Part shown: piece after piece, positions 55,399 to 63,283 of the stretch
Position numbering within the stretch: the first letter of the stretch is position 1
Layout: each line of letters starts with the position of its first letter
From: Streptomyces sp. TLI_146
GTDB taxonomy: Bacteria; Actinomycetota; Actinomycetes; Streptomycetales; Streptomycetaceae
Reading direction: 5' to 3'
Assembly (NCBI RefSeq): GCF_002846415.1
Contig: NZ_PJMX01000001.1
Span: 5,332,001 to 5,396,000 of the forward strand
Length of the DNA: 64,000 nt
The notes under the pieces: generated by a model
Seen by the model: the letters and a program-made list of their open reading frames with translations, nothing else
Databases searched by the model: none
What the model was told of the DNA's origin: nothing
Made by a program: the position numbers and the translations under genes

Positions 55399-56235
55399 AT
55401 GGGTATCCGCAAGTACAAGCCGACGACTCCGGGCCGTCGTGGCTCCAGCGTCGCCGACTTTGTCGAGATCACGCGGTCCACGCCGGAGAAGTCGCTGGTC
55501 CGCCCCCTGCACAGCAAGGGCGGCCGTAACAACACCGGTCGTGTGACCGTCCGCCACCAGGGCGGTGGCCACAAGCGCGCCTACCGAGTGATCGACTTCC
55601 GTCGTCACGACAAGGACGGCGTGCCGGCGAAGGTCGCTCACATCGAGTACGACCCCAACCGCACCGCGCGCATCGCGCTCCTGCACTACGCGGACGGCGA
55701 GAAGCGCTACATCATCGCCCCCCGTGGCCTGAGCCAGGGCGACCGTGTCGAGAACGGCCCGGCCGCCGACATCAAGCCCGGTAACAACCTGGCGCTTCGC
55801 AACATCCCGGTCGGTACCACGATCCACGCGATCGAGCTCCGTCCCGGTGGTGGCGCCAAGTTCGCCCGCTCCGCCGGTGCCTCCGTGCAGCTGCTCGCGA
55901 AGGAGGGCACGATGGCCCACCTTCGTATGCCGTCCGGCGAGATCCGGCTGGTCGACGCCCGCTGCCGCGCCACGATCGGCGAGGTCGGCAACGCCGAGCA
56001 GTCGAACATCAACTGGGGCAAGGCCGGCCGTATGCGCTGGAAGGGCGTTCGCCCGACCGTCCGCGGTGTCGCGATGAACCCGGTTGACCACCCGCACGGT
56101 GGTGGTGAAGGCAAGACTTCCGGTGGTCGCCACCCGGTCTCGCCGTGGGGTCAGAAGGAGGGTCGTACTCGCTCGCCGAAGAAGGCATCGAGCAAGTACA
56201 TCGTCCGCCGCCGCAAGACGAACAAGAAGCGCTAG
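55399..56235 (+). CDS. rplB: 50S ribosomal protein L2
   Basis: 278 aa. Needed for subunit joining and peptidyl transferase. GIRKYKPTTPGRRGSS at the start and the conserved MNPVDHPHGGGEGK near the C-terminus are present. ATG 39 bases after rplW. Confidence 0.97.
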   Translation: MGIRKYKPTTPGRRGSSVADFVEITRSTPEKSLVRPLHSKGGRNNTGRVTVRHQGGGHKRAYRVIDFRRHDKDGVPAKVAHIEYDPNRTARIALLHYADGEKRYIIAPRGLSQGDRVENGPAADIKPGNNLALRNIPVGTTIHAIELRPGGGAKFARSAGASVQLLAKEGTMAHLRMPSGEIRLVDARCRATIGEVGNAEQSNINWGKAGRMRWKGVRPTVRGVAMNPVDHPHGGGEGKTSGGRHPVSPWGQKEGRTRSPKKASSKYIVRRRKTNKKR

Positions 56236-56247
56236 GAGCGGGTTTAG

Positions 56248-56529
56248 ATGCCGCGCAGTCTCAAGAAGGGGCCCTTCGTCGACGGACACCTCATCAAGAA
56301 GGTGGACGTACAGAACGAGGCAGGCACCAAGAACGTCATCAAGACCTGGTCCCGTCGCTCGATGATCATCCCCAGCATGCTGGGTCACACCATCGCGGTG
56401 CACAACGGCAAGACCCACGTCCCGGTGTTCGTCACCGAGTCGATGGTCGGCCACAAGCTCGGTGAGTTCTCGCCGACTCGCACCTTCCGCGGCCACGTCA
56501 AGGACGACCGGAAGTCGAAGCGCCGCTAA
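56248..56529 (+). CDS. rpsS: 30S ribosomal protein S19
   Basis: 93 aa. Head protein contacting S13 and the A-site region. MPRSLKKGPFVDGHLIKKV and FSPTRTFRGHVKDDRKSKRR match the family. ATG with AGGAGCGGG upstream, 12 bases after rplB. Confidence 0.97.
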   Translation: MPRSLKKGPFVDGHLIKKVDVQNEAGTKNVIKTWSRRSMIIPSMLGHTIAVHNGKTHVPVFVTESMVGHKLGEFSPTRTFRGHVKDDRKSKRR

Positions 56530-56570
56530 CGCGGGGTGGAACGACTATGACTTACACCGAAGGGACAACC

Positions 56571-56918
56571 ATGGAAGCCAGGGCCCAGGCGCGGTACATC
56601 CGCGTCACGCCCATGAAGGCCCGCCGCGTGGTGGACCTCATCCGTGGCATGGATGCCACGGAGGCTCAGGCGGTCCTGCGTTTCGCCCCGCAGGCCGCGA
56701 GCGTGCCGGTTGGCAAGGTGCTGGACAGCGCCATCGCCAACGCTGCACACAACTACGACCACACGGACGCCTCTTCGCTGTTCATCAGCGAGGCGTTTGT
56801 GGACGAGGGTCCGACCCTGAAGCGGTTCCGTCCGCGTGCTCAGGGCCGGGCCTACCGGATCCGTAAGCGGACCAGCCACATCACCGTGGTCGTCAGCAGC
56901 AAGGAAGGAACCCGGTAA
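56571..56918 (+). CDS. rplV: 50S ribosomal protein L22
   Basis: 115 aa from the ATG at 56571 (MEARAQARYIRVTPMKARRVVDLIRG), the usual start. An ATG at 56547 in frame would add eight residues; both have plausible ribosome sites. The tunnel hairpin region is intact. The stop shares one base with the rpsC start. Confidence 0.95.
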   Translation: MEARAQARYIRVTPMKARRVVDLIRGMDATEAQAVLRFAPQAASVPVGKVLDSAIANAAHNYDHTDASSLFISEAFVDEGPTLKRFRPRAQGRAYRIRKRTSHITVVVSSKEGTR

Positions 56919-57748
56919 TGGGCCAGAAGGTTAACCCGCATGGGTTCCGGCTCGGCATCACCACGGACTTCAAGTCCCGCTGGTACGCCGACAAGCTGTA
57001 CAAGGACTACGTCAAGGAAGACGTCGCCATCCGTCGGATGATGACGTCCGGCATGGAGCGCGCCGGCATCTCGAAGGTTGAGATCGAGCGCACCCGTGAC
57101 CGTGTGCGGGTGGACATCCACACCGCGCGTCCGGGCATCGTCATCGGCCGCCGTGGCGCCGAGGCCGACCGCATCCGCGGCGACCTCGAGAAGCTCACGG
57201 GCAAGCAGGTCCAGCTGAACATCCTCGAGGTCAAGAACCCCGAGATGGACGCTCAGCTGGTCGCGCAGGCCGTTGCCGAGCAGCTCTCCTCCCGCGTCTC
57301 CTTCCGTCGCGCCATGCGTAAGAGCATGCAGGGCACGATGAAGGCCGGCGCCAAGGGCATCAAGATCCAGTGCGGTGGCCGTCTCGGCGGCGCCGAGATG
57401 TCCCGCTCGGAGTTCTACCGCGAGGGCCGTGTGCCCCTGCACACGCTCCGCGCGAACGTGGACTACGGCTTCTTCGAGGCCAAGACGACCTTCGGCCGCA
57501 TCGGCGTGAAGGTCTGGATCTACAAGGGCGATGTCAAGAACATCGCCGAGGTCCGCGCCGAGAACGCCGCGGCCCGTGCGGGTAACCGCCCGGCCCGTGG
57601 TGGCAACGAGCGTCCGGCCGGCCGTGGTGGCCGTGGCGGCGAGCGTGGCGGTCGCGGCCGCAAGCCGCAGCAGGCTGTTGCTGCCGAGGCCCCCAAGGCC
57701 GAGGCCGCTGCCGCCGCTCCGGCTGAGAGCACCGGAACGGAGGCCTGA
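56918..57748 (+). CDS. rpsC: 30S ribosomal protein S3
   Basis: 276 aa. KH-domain protein at the mRNA entry tunnel. MGQKVNPHGFRLGITTDFKS and the GRRGAEADRIR region are typical. The last 60 residues form an Arg-Gly-rich and then Ala/Pro/Glu-rich tail beyond the core. ATG overlaps the rplV stop. Confidence 0.97.
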   Translation: MGQKVNPHGFRLGITTDFKSRWYADKLYKDYVKEDVAIRRMMTSGMERAGISKVEIERTRDRVRVDIHTARPGIVIGRRGAEADRIRGDLEKLTGKQVQLNILEVKNPEMDAQLVAQAVAEQLSSRVSFRRAMRKSMQGTMKAGAKGIKIQCGGRLGGAEMSRSEFYREGRVPLHTLRANVDYGFFEAKTTFGRIGVKVWIYKGDVKNIAEVRAENAAARAGNRPARGGNERPAGRGGRGGERGGRGRKPQQAVAAEAPKAEAAAAAPAESTGTEA

Positions 57749-57753
57749 CCGAA

Positions 57754-58173
57754 ATGCTGATCCCCCGTAGGGTCAAGCACCGCAAGCAGCACCACCCCAA
57801 GCGCCGCGGTATGGCCAAGGGTGGTACGACGGTTGCGTTCGGCGAGTACGGCATCCAGGCCCTCACGCCGGCGTACGTGACCAACCGCCAGATCGAGGCG
57901 GCTCGTATCGCGATGACCCGCCACATCAAGCGTGGCGGCAAGGTCTGGATCAACATCTACCCGGACCGCCCGCTCACGAAGAAGCCTGCCGAGACCCGCA
58001 TGGGTTCCGGTAAGGGTTCTCCGGAGTGGTGGATCGCGAACGTGCACCCGGGTCGGGTCATGTTCGAGCTGTCCTACCCGAACGAGAAGATTGCTCGTGA
58101 GGCGCTCACCCGCGCTGCTCACAAGCTCCCGATGAAGTGCCGCATCGTTCGGCGCGAGGCAGGTGAGGCGTGA
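57754..58173 (+). CDS. rplP: 50S ribosomal protein L16
   Basis: 139 aa. Sits near the A-site tRNA; target region of evernimicin/avilamycin. MLIPRRVKHRKQHHPKRRG and RMGSGKGSPEWWIANV are present. ATG six bases after rpsC; the stop overlaps the start of rpmC. Confidence 0.97.
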   Translation: MLIPRRVKHRKQHHPKRRGMAKGGTTVAFGEYGIQALTPAYVTNRQIEAARIAMTRHIKRGGKVWINIYPDRPLTKKPAETRMGSGKGSPEWWIANVHPGRVMFELSYPNEKIAREALTRAAHKLPMKCRIVRREAGEA

Positions 58174-58397
58174 TGTCGGCCGGAACCAAGGCGTCCGAGC
58201 TGCGCGAGCTGGGCAACGAGGAGCTTGTTGCCAAGCTCAGCGAGGCCAAGGAAGAGCTGTTCAACCTCCGCTTCCAGGCGGCGACCGGCCAGCTCGAGAA
58301 CCACGGTCGGCTCAAGTCCGTCCGTAAGGACATCGCCCGGATCTACACCCTGATGCGCGAGCGCGAGCTGGGCATCGAGACGGTGGAGAGCGCCTGA
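58173..58397 (+). CDS. rpmC: 50S ribosomal protein L29
   Basis: 74 aa helical protein at the tunnel exit (ASELRELGNEELVAKLSEAKEELFNLRFQ). The ATG at 58173 overlaps the rplP stop by one base; a GTG three bases earlier is possible. The stop overlaps rpsQ. Confidence 0.96.
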   Translation: MSAGTKASELRELGNEELVAKLSEAKEELFNLRFQAATGQLENHGRLKSVRKDIARIYTLMRERELGIETVESA

Positions 58398-58681
58398 TGA
58401 GCGAGAAGAATGTGACTGAGACGACTGAGCAGCGCGGTTTCCGCAAGACCCGTGAGGGTCTCGTCGTCAGCGACAAGATGGACAAGACCGTCGTCGTCGC
58501 TGTCGAGGACCGCGTGAAGCACGCGCTGTACGGCAAGGTCATCCGCCGTACGAACAAGCTCAAGGCGCACGACGAGCAGAACGCTGCCGGCGTCGGCGAC
58601 CGCGTCCTCATCATGGAGACGCGTCCGCTGTCGGCGAGCAAGCGCTGGCGCATCGTCGAGATCCTCGAGAAGGCCAAGTAA
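58397..58681 (+). CDS. rpsQ: 30S ribosomal protein S17
   Basis: 94 aa OB-fold protein of the 30S body. GFRKTREGLVVSDKMDKTVVVAVEDRVKH matches the family. ATG overlaps the rpmC stop. About 100 bases follow before rplN. Confidence 0.97.
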   Translation: MSEKNVTETTEQRGFRKTREGLVVSDKMDKTVVVAVEDRVKHALYGKVIRRTNKLKAHDEQNAAGVGDRVLIMETRPLSASKRWRIVEILEKAK

Positions 58682-58779
58682 TTTCCTGAGCTTTTGCTCA
58701 GGATCAGTTCCGCCAGGCTCGGTCGGGGCTTGAGAGATCAGGCCCCGGCCGGGAACCGGCAGACGATCAGGAGATAGAC

Positions 58780-59148
58780 GTGATCCAGCAGGAGTCGCGA
58801 CTGCGTGTCGCCGACAACACTGGTGCCAAGGAGATCCTTTGCATCCGTGTTCTCGGTGGCTCCGGTCGCCGCTACGCGGGCATCGGTGACGTCATTGTCG
58901 CCACCGTCAAGGACGCGATCCCCGGTGGCAACGTGAAGAAGGGCGACGTCGTCAAGGCTGTCGTCGTGCGCACCGTCAAGGAGCGTCGTCGTCAGGACGG
59001 CTCGTACATCCGCTTCGACGAGAACGCGGCCGTCATCCTCAAGAACGATGGCGACCCCCGCGGCACCCGCATCTTCGGCCCGGTGGGCCGGGAGCTGCGC
59101 GAGAAGAAGTTCATGAAGATCATCTCGCTCGCGCCGGAGGTGCTGTAA
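58780..59148 (+). CDS. rplN: 50S ribosomal protein L14
   Basis: 122 aa. MIQQESRLRVADNTGAKEILCIRVLGGS is highly conserved. GTG at 58780 with CAGGAGATAG upstream. The 98-base gap before it is the largest since rpsJ and marks the usual S10/spc operon boundary. Confidence 0.97.
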   Translation: MIQQESRLRVADNTGAKEILCIRVLGGSGRRYAGIGDVIVATVKDAIPGGNVKKGDVVKAVVVRTVKERRRQDGSYIRFDENAAVILKNDGDPRGTRIFGPVGRELREKKFMKIISLAPEVL

Positions 59149-59150
59149 GC

Positions 59151-59474
59151 ATGAAGATCAAGAAGGGCGACCTGGTCCAGGTCATCACCGGTAAGGACAA
59201 GGGCAAGCAGGGCAAGGTCATCGCGGCCTTCCCCCGCGAGGACCGCGTCCTGGTCGAGGGTGTCAACCGGGTCAAGAAGCACACGAAGGCCGGCCAGACC
59301 GCTCGCGGTTCGCAGACCGGCGGCATCGTGACCACCGAGGCCCCGATCCACGTGAGCAACGTTCAGCTCGTCGTGGAGAAGGACGGCAACAAGGTCGTCA
59401 CGCGTGTCGGTTTCCGCTTCGACGAAGAGGGCAACAAGATCCGCGTTGCCAAGCGGACGGGTGAGGACATCTGA
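59151..59474 (+). CDS. rplX: 50S ribosomal protein L24
   Basis: 107 aa with the KOW motif near the N-terminus (KKGDLVQVITGKDKGKQGKVI). Early assembly protein. ATG two bases after rplN; the stop overlaps rplE. Confidence 0.97.
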   Translation: MKIKKGDLVQVITGKDKGKQGKVIAAFPREDRVLVEGVNRVKKHTKAGQTARGSQTGGIVTTEAPIHVSNVQLVVEKDGNKVVTRVGFRFDEEGNKIRVAKRTGEDI

Positions 59475-60031
59475 TGGCTACCACCACGACTCCGCGTCTG
59501 AAGACGAAGTACCGCGAGGAGATCGCGGGCAAGCTGCGTGAGGAGTTCTCGTACGAGAACGTCATGCAGATCCCCGGCCTCGTCAAGGTCGTCGTCAACA
59601 TGGGTGTGGGCGACGCCGCCCGCGACTCCAAGCTGATCGACGGCGCCATCCGCGACCTGACCACGATCACCGGCCAGAAGCCGGCCGTGACGAAGGCCCG
59701 GAAGTCCATCGCGCAGTTCAAGCTGCGTGAGGGTCAGCCGATCGGCTGCCACGTCACCCTCCGTGGTGACCGCATGTGGGAGTTCCTGGACCGTACGCTG
59801 TCGCTCGCGCTGCCGCGTATCCGTGACTTCCGTGGTCTGTCGCCGAAGCAGTTCGACGGCCGTGGCAACTACACCTTCGGTCTCACGGAGCAGGTCATGT
59901 TCCACGAGATCGACCAGGACAAGATCGACCGTACCCGGGGTATGGACATCACCGTGGTCACCACGGCGACCAACGACGAAGAGGGCCGTGCGCTCCTCCG
60001 TCACCTCGGCTTCCCGTTCAAGGAGGCGTAA
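59474..60031 (+). CDS. rplE: 50S ribosomal protein L5
   Basis: 185 aa. 5S rRNA-binding protein at the central protuberance (VMQIPGLVKVVVNMGVGDA; MDITVVTTATNDEEGRALL). ATG overlaps the rplX stop by one base. Confidence 0.97.
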   Translation: MATTTTPRLKTKYREEIAGKLREEFSYENVMQIPGLVKVVVNMGVGDAARDSKLIDGAIRDLTTITGQKPAVTKARKSIAQFKLREGQPIGCHVTLRGDRMWEFLDRTLSLALPRIRDFRGLSPKQFDGRGNYTFGLTEQVMFHEIDQDKIDRTRGMDITVVTTATNDEEGRALLRHLGFPFKEA

Positions 60032-60036
60032 GCGAG

Positions 60037-60222
60037 ATGGCGAAGAAGGCTCTCATCGCGAAGGCTGCCCGTAAGCCCAAGTTCGCTGTGCGCGCGTACA
60101 CCCGCTGCCAGCGCTGTGGCCGGCCGCACTCCGTGTACCGCAAGTTCGGCCTGTGCCGCGTCTGCCTTCGTGAGATGGCTCACCGTGGCGAGCTGCCGGG
60201 CGTGACCAAGAGCTCCTGGTAA
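60037..60222 (+). CDS. rpsN: 30S ribosomal protein S14 type Z
   Basis: 61 aa. Short, zinc-binding form with two CxxC pairs (CQRCGRPHSVYRKFGLCRVC). Actinobacteria may carry a second zinc-free copy elsewhere. ATG five bases after rplE. Confidence 0.96.
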   Translation: MAKKALIAKAARKPKFAVRAYTRCQRCGRPHSVYRKFGLCRVCLREMAHRGELPGVTKSSW

Positions 60223-60245
60223 ACCCCGTAATTTCGGGTTTTTCC
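60221..60245 (+). terminator. Weak terminator between rpsN and rpsH
   Basis: AAACCC (60221-60226, overlapping the rpsN stop) pairs with GGGTTT (60236-60241), followed by more T. The 212-base gap that follows is unusual inside the spc operon. A TAGGCT at 60296-60301 could be the -10 of a new promoter, but I see no good -35. Confidence 0.45.
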
Positions 60246-60434
60246 GGAGTCTCTCGGTAAGCAAAGGGTGGGCGGAGGCCCTCCCCTCTATGGCTTAGGC
60301 TAGGAGGGTTGGGCGTCCGCCGCCCGTACGACTTACTACGCCGTAGGTCCCCGCGCCGCACCCGTCCCGCCCATGTGTGGGGAGAGGGATGGCGCATACA
60401 GGAAACCCCGGCGAGAGAGGCCGAAGGCCAATTC

Positions 60435-60833
60435 ATGACCATGACTGATCCGATCGCAGACATGCTCACGCGTCTGCGTAACGCGAACTCGGCGTACCAC
60501 GACTCCGTCGTGATGCCGCACAGCAAGATCAAGTCGCACATCGCGGAGATCCTCCAGCAGGAGGGCTTCATCACCGGCTGGAAGGTCGAGGACGCCGAGG
60601 TCGGCAAGAACCTCGTCCTCGACCTGAAGTTCGGGCCGAACCGTGAGCGCTCCATCGCGGGCATCAAGCGGATCTCGAAGCCCGGTCTGCGTGTGTACGC
60701 GAAGTCCACCAACCTGCCGAAGGTGCTCGGCGGCCTGGGCGTGGCGATCATCTCCACGTCCCACGGTCTGCTCACCGGCCAGCAGGCGCAGAAGAAGGGC
60801 GTGGGTGGGGAAGTCCTCGCCTACGTCTGGTAG
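60435..60833 (+). CDS. rpsH: 30S ribosomal protein S8
   Basis: 132 aa. Binds the central 16S domain; in enterobacteria it represses the spc operon. DPIADMLTRLRNANSAYHD and VLAYVW at the end are typical. ATG at 60435 or 60441. Confidence 0.96.
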   Translation: MTMTDPIADMLTRLRNANSAYHDSVVMPHSKIKSHIAEILQQEGFITGWKVEDAEVGKNLVLDLKFGPNRERSIAGIKRISKPGLRVYAKSTNLPKVLGGLGVAIISTSHGLLTGQQAQKKGVGGEVLAYVW

Positions 60834-60854
60834 TCGGGAACGGAGGAAAAGCTA

Positions 60855-61394
60855 ATGTCGCGAATCGGCAAGCTCCCCATCCAGGTTCCCGCTGGTGTGG
60901 ACGTCACCATCGACGGCCGCACGGTCACGGTCAAGGGCTCCAAGGGCACCCTGACCCACACCGTTGCCGCGCCGATCGAGATTGTTAAGGGCGAGGACGG
61001 CGTTCTGAACGTCACCCGTCCCAACGACGAGCGTCAGAACAAGGCCCTGCACGGCCTGTCCCGCACGCTGGTGGCGAACATGATCACCGGCGTGACCCAG
61101 GGATACGTCAAGGCGCTCGAGATCAGCGGTGTCGGTTACCGCGTCCAGGCGAAGGGCTCCAACCTGGAGTTCGCGCTCGGATACAGCCACCCGATCACCA
61201 TCGAGGCTCCCGAAGGCATCACCTTCAAGGTCGAGTCGCCCACGAAGTTCTCGGTCGAGGGCATCGACAAGCAGAAGGTCGGCGAGGTCGCGGCGAACAT
61301 CCGCAAGCTGCGGAAGCCCGACCCGTACAAGGCCAAGGGCGTCAAGTACGCCGGCGAGGTCATCCGCCGCAAGGTCGGAAAGGCTGGTAAGTAA
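60855..61394 (+). CDS. rplF: 50S ribosomal protein L6
   Basis: 179 aa. Near the factor-binding site. MSRIGKLPIQVPAGVDVTIDG and the C-terminal KPDPYKAKGVKYAGE motif are present. ATG with AACGGAGGAAAAG upstream. Confidence 0.97.
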   Translation: MSRIGKLPIQVPAGVDVTIDGRTVTVKGSKGTLTHTVAAPIEIVKGEDGVLNVTRPNDERQNKALHGLSRTLVANMITGVTQGYVKALEISGVGYRVQAKGSNLEFALGYSHPITIEAPEGITFKVESPTKFSVEGIDKQKVGEVAANIRKLRKPDPYKAKGVKYAGEVIRRKVGKAGK

Positions 61395-61397
61395 GCC

Positions 61398-61781
61398 ATG
61401 GCATACGGTGTGAAGATCGCCAAGGGCGACGCTTACAAGCGTGCCGCCAAGGCGCGCCGCCACATCCGCATCCGCAAGCACGTGTCGGGTACGGCGGAGC
61501 GTCCGCGCCTCGTCGTGACGCGTTCCAACCGCGGTATCACGGCTCAGGTCATCGACGACATCAAGGGTCACACCCTGGCGTCGGCGTCGAACCTGGACGC
61601 TTCGATCCGCGGCGGCGAGGGTGACAAGTCCGCGCAGGCCAAGCAGGTCGGCGCCCTGGTCGCCGAGCGCGCCAAGGCCGCCGGTGTCGAGGCCGTCGTG
61701 TTCGACCGTGGTGGCAACAGGTACGCCGGGCGCATTGCCGCTCTGGCTGACGCCGCCCGCGAAGCCGGGCTGAAGTTCTAA
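61398..61781 (+). CDS. rplR: 50S ribosomal protein L18
   Basis: 127 aa 5S rRNA-binding protein (RPRLVVTRSNRGITAQVIDD; FDRGGNRYAGRIAALADAARE). ATG three bases after the rplF stop. Confidence 0.96.
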   Translation: MAYGVKIAKGDAYKRAAKARRHIRIRKHVSGTAERPRLVVTRSNRGITAQVIDDIKGHTLASASNLDASIRGGEGDKSAQAKQVGALVAERAKAAGVEAVVFDRGGNRYAGRIAALADAAREAGLKF

Positions 61782-61826
61782 GCCCCGGTTCCGGGACTAA
61801 CGGACGTAACAGAGAGAGGTAATCCA

Positions 61827-62429
61827 ATGGCTGGACCCCAGCGCCGCGGAAGCGGTGCCGGTGGCGGCGAGCGGCGGGACCGGAAGGGCCGTGACGGTGG
61901 CGCTGCCGCCGAGAAGACCGCGTACGTTGAGCGCGTTGTCGCGATCAACCGCGTCGCCAAGGTTGTCAAGGGTGGTCGTCGCTTCAGCTTCACCGCGCTC
62001 GTCGTGGTGGGTGACGGTGACGGCACCGTAGGTGTCGGTTACGGCAAGGCCAAGGAAGTTCCCGCGGCCATCGCCAAGGGTGTCGAGGAAGCCAAGAAGA
62101 ACTTCTTCAAGGTTCCCCGCATCCAGGGCACCATCCCGCACCCGATCCAGGGTGAGAAGGCCGCGGGCGTCGTCCTGCTGAAGCCTGCTTCCCCCGGTAC
62201 CGGTGTTATCGCCGGTGGCCCGGTGCGCGCCGTCCTGGAGTGCGCCGGCGTTCACGACATCCTGTCGAAGTCGCTCGGCTCCGACAACGCGATCAACATC
62301 GTGCACGCGACCGTGGCGGCCCTCAAGGGCCTGCAGCGTCCCGAGGAGATCGCGGCCCGCCGCGGTCTGCCCCTCGAGGACGTCGCCCCCGCGGCTCTGC
62401 TTCGTGCGCGTGCCGGGGCGGGTGCGTAA
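61827..62429 (+). CDS. rpsE: 30S ribosomal protein S5
   Basis: 200 aa. The first 35 residues are a basic, Gly-rich extension. The core RVAKVVKGGRRFSFTALVVVGD, GYGKAKEVPAAI and the later KSLGSDNAINIVHAT follow. Involved in decoding accuracy and spectinomycin action. Its stop overlaps the rpmD start (TAATG). Confidence 0.97.
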   Translation: MAGPQRRGSGAGGGERRDRKGRDGGAAAEKTAYVERVVAINRVAKVVKGGRRFSFTALVVVGDGDGTVGVGYGKAKEVPAAIAKGVEEAKKNFFKVPRIQGTIPHPIQGEKAAGVVLLKPASPGTGVIAGGPVRAVLECAGVHDILSKSLGSDNAINIVHATVAALKGLQRPEEIAARRGLPLEDVAPAALLRARAGAGA

Positions 62430-62611
62430 TGGCCCGCCTCAAGATCACGCAGACGAAGTCGTACATCGGCAGCAAGCAGAACCACCGCGACACCCTGCGT
62501 TCGCTCGGGCTCAAGCGCCTGAACGACGTGGTTGTCAAGGAGGACCGTCCCGAGTTCCGCGGCATGGTGCACACCGTCCGCCACCTCGTGACGGTTGAGG
62601 AGGTCGACTGA
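62429..62611 (+). CDS. rpmD: 50S ribosomal protein L30
   Basis: 60 aa (MARLKITQTKSYIGSKQNHR; SLGLKRLNDVVV). ATG overlaps the rpsE stop by one base. rplO follows after one base. Confidence 0.96.
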   Translation: MARLKITQTKSYIGSKQNHRDTLRSLGLKRLNDVVVKEDRPEFRGMVHTVRHLVTVEEVD

Positions 62612-62612
62612 C

Positions 62613-63068
62613 ATGGCGGAGAACAAGCCGCTGAAGGCCCACGACCTCCGTCCCGCCCCGGGCGCCAAGACCGCCAAGACCCGTGTGGGTCGTGGTGAGG
62701 CGTCGAAGGGTAAGACGGCCGGCCGTGGTACCAAGGGTACGAAGGCCCGTTACCAGGTTCCGGAGCGCTTCGAGGGTGGCCAGATGCCCCTCCACATGCG
62801 TCTTCCGAAGCTGAAGGGCTTCAAGAACCCGTTCCGCACCGAGTTCCAGGTCGTGAACCTGGACAAGCTCGGCGCCCTCTACCCCGAGGGTGGCGAAGTC
62901 ACCGTTGCCGACCTGGTCGCCAAGGGTGCCGTGCGCAAGAACAGCCTCGTCAAGGTCCTGGGCCAGGGCGAGATCTCCGTGGCGCTGCAGGTGACGGTCG
63001 ACGCCGTCTCCGGCTCCGCCAAGGAGAAGATTGCCGCCGCCGGCGGCACCGTCACCGAGCTCGTCTGA
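62613..63068 (+). CDS. rplO: 50S ribosomal protein L15
   Basis: 151 aa. KPLKAHDLRPAPGAKTAKTRVGRGEASKGKTAGRGTKG-type Gly/Lys-rich start (GRGEASKGKTAGRGTKG) and a compact C-terminal domain. ATG at 62613 with TGAGGAGG upstream. Confidence 0.96.
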   Translation: MAENKPLKAHDLRPAPGAKTAKTRVGRGEASKGKTAGRGTKGTKARYQVPERFEGGQMPLHMRLPKLKGFKNPFRTEFQVVNLDKLGALYPEGGEVTVADLVAKGAVRKNSLVKVLGQGEISVALQVTVDAVSGSAKEKIAAAGGTVTELV

Positions 63069-63093
63069 GACAGCTCGTTGGCCTGAACATCCG

Positions 63094-63128
63094 ACCGGGG
63101 ATGCCCTCTCAAATGGGGCATCCCCGGT
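63094..63128 (+). terminator. Hairpin between rplO and secY
   Basis: A perfect 13-bp stem, ACCGGGGATGCCC (63094-63106) with GGGCATCCCCGGT (63116-63128). No T-run. Probably the end of the spc r-protein unit, with secY started separately. Confidence 0.7.
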
Positions 63129-63283
63129 TGGTCGTTCCTAGGGGGGCAGGGTCGCCGGTAAGGTGGCGTGCACTGTCTAAGTTTCCGTGCGGTATGCCGT
63201 CCGGTTCCTCTGACTCATTCGTATCCGTCGATCCTCAAGACCGTCACCTCTGTCGCACCTGCGCGGGGGTCGCAGGAGGCACC

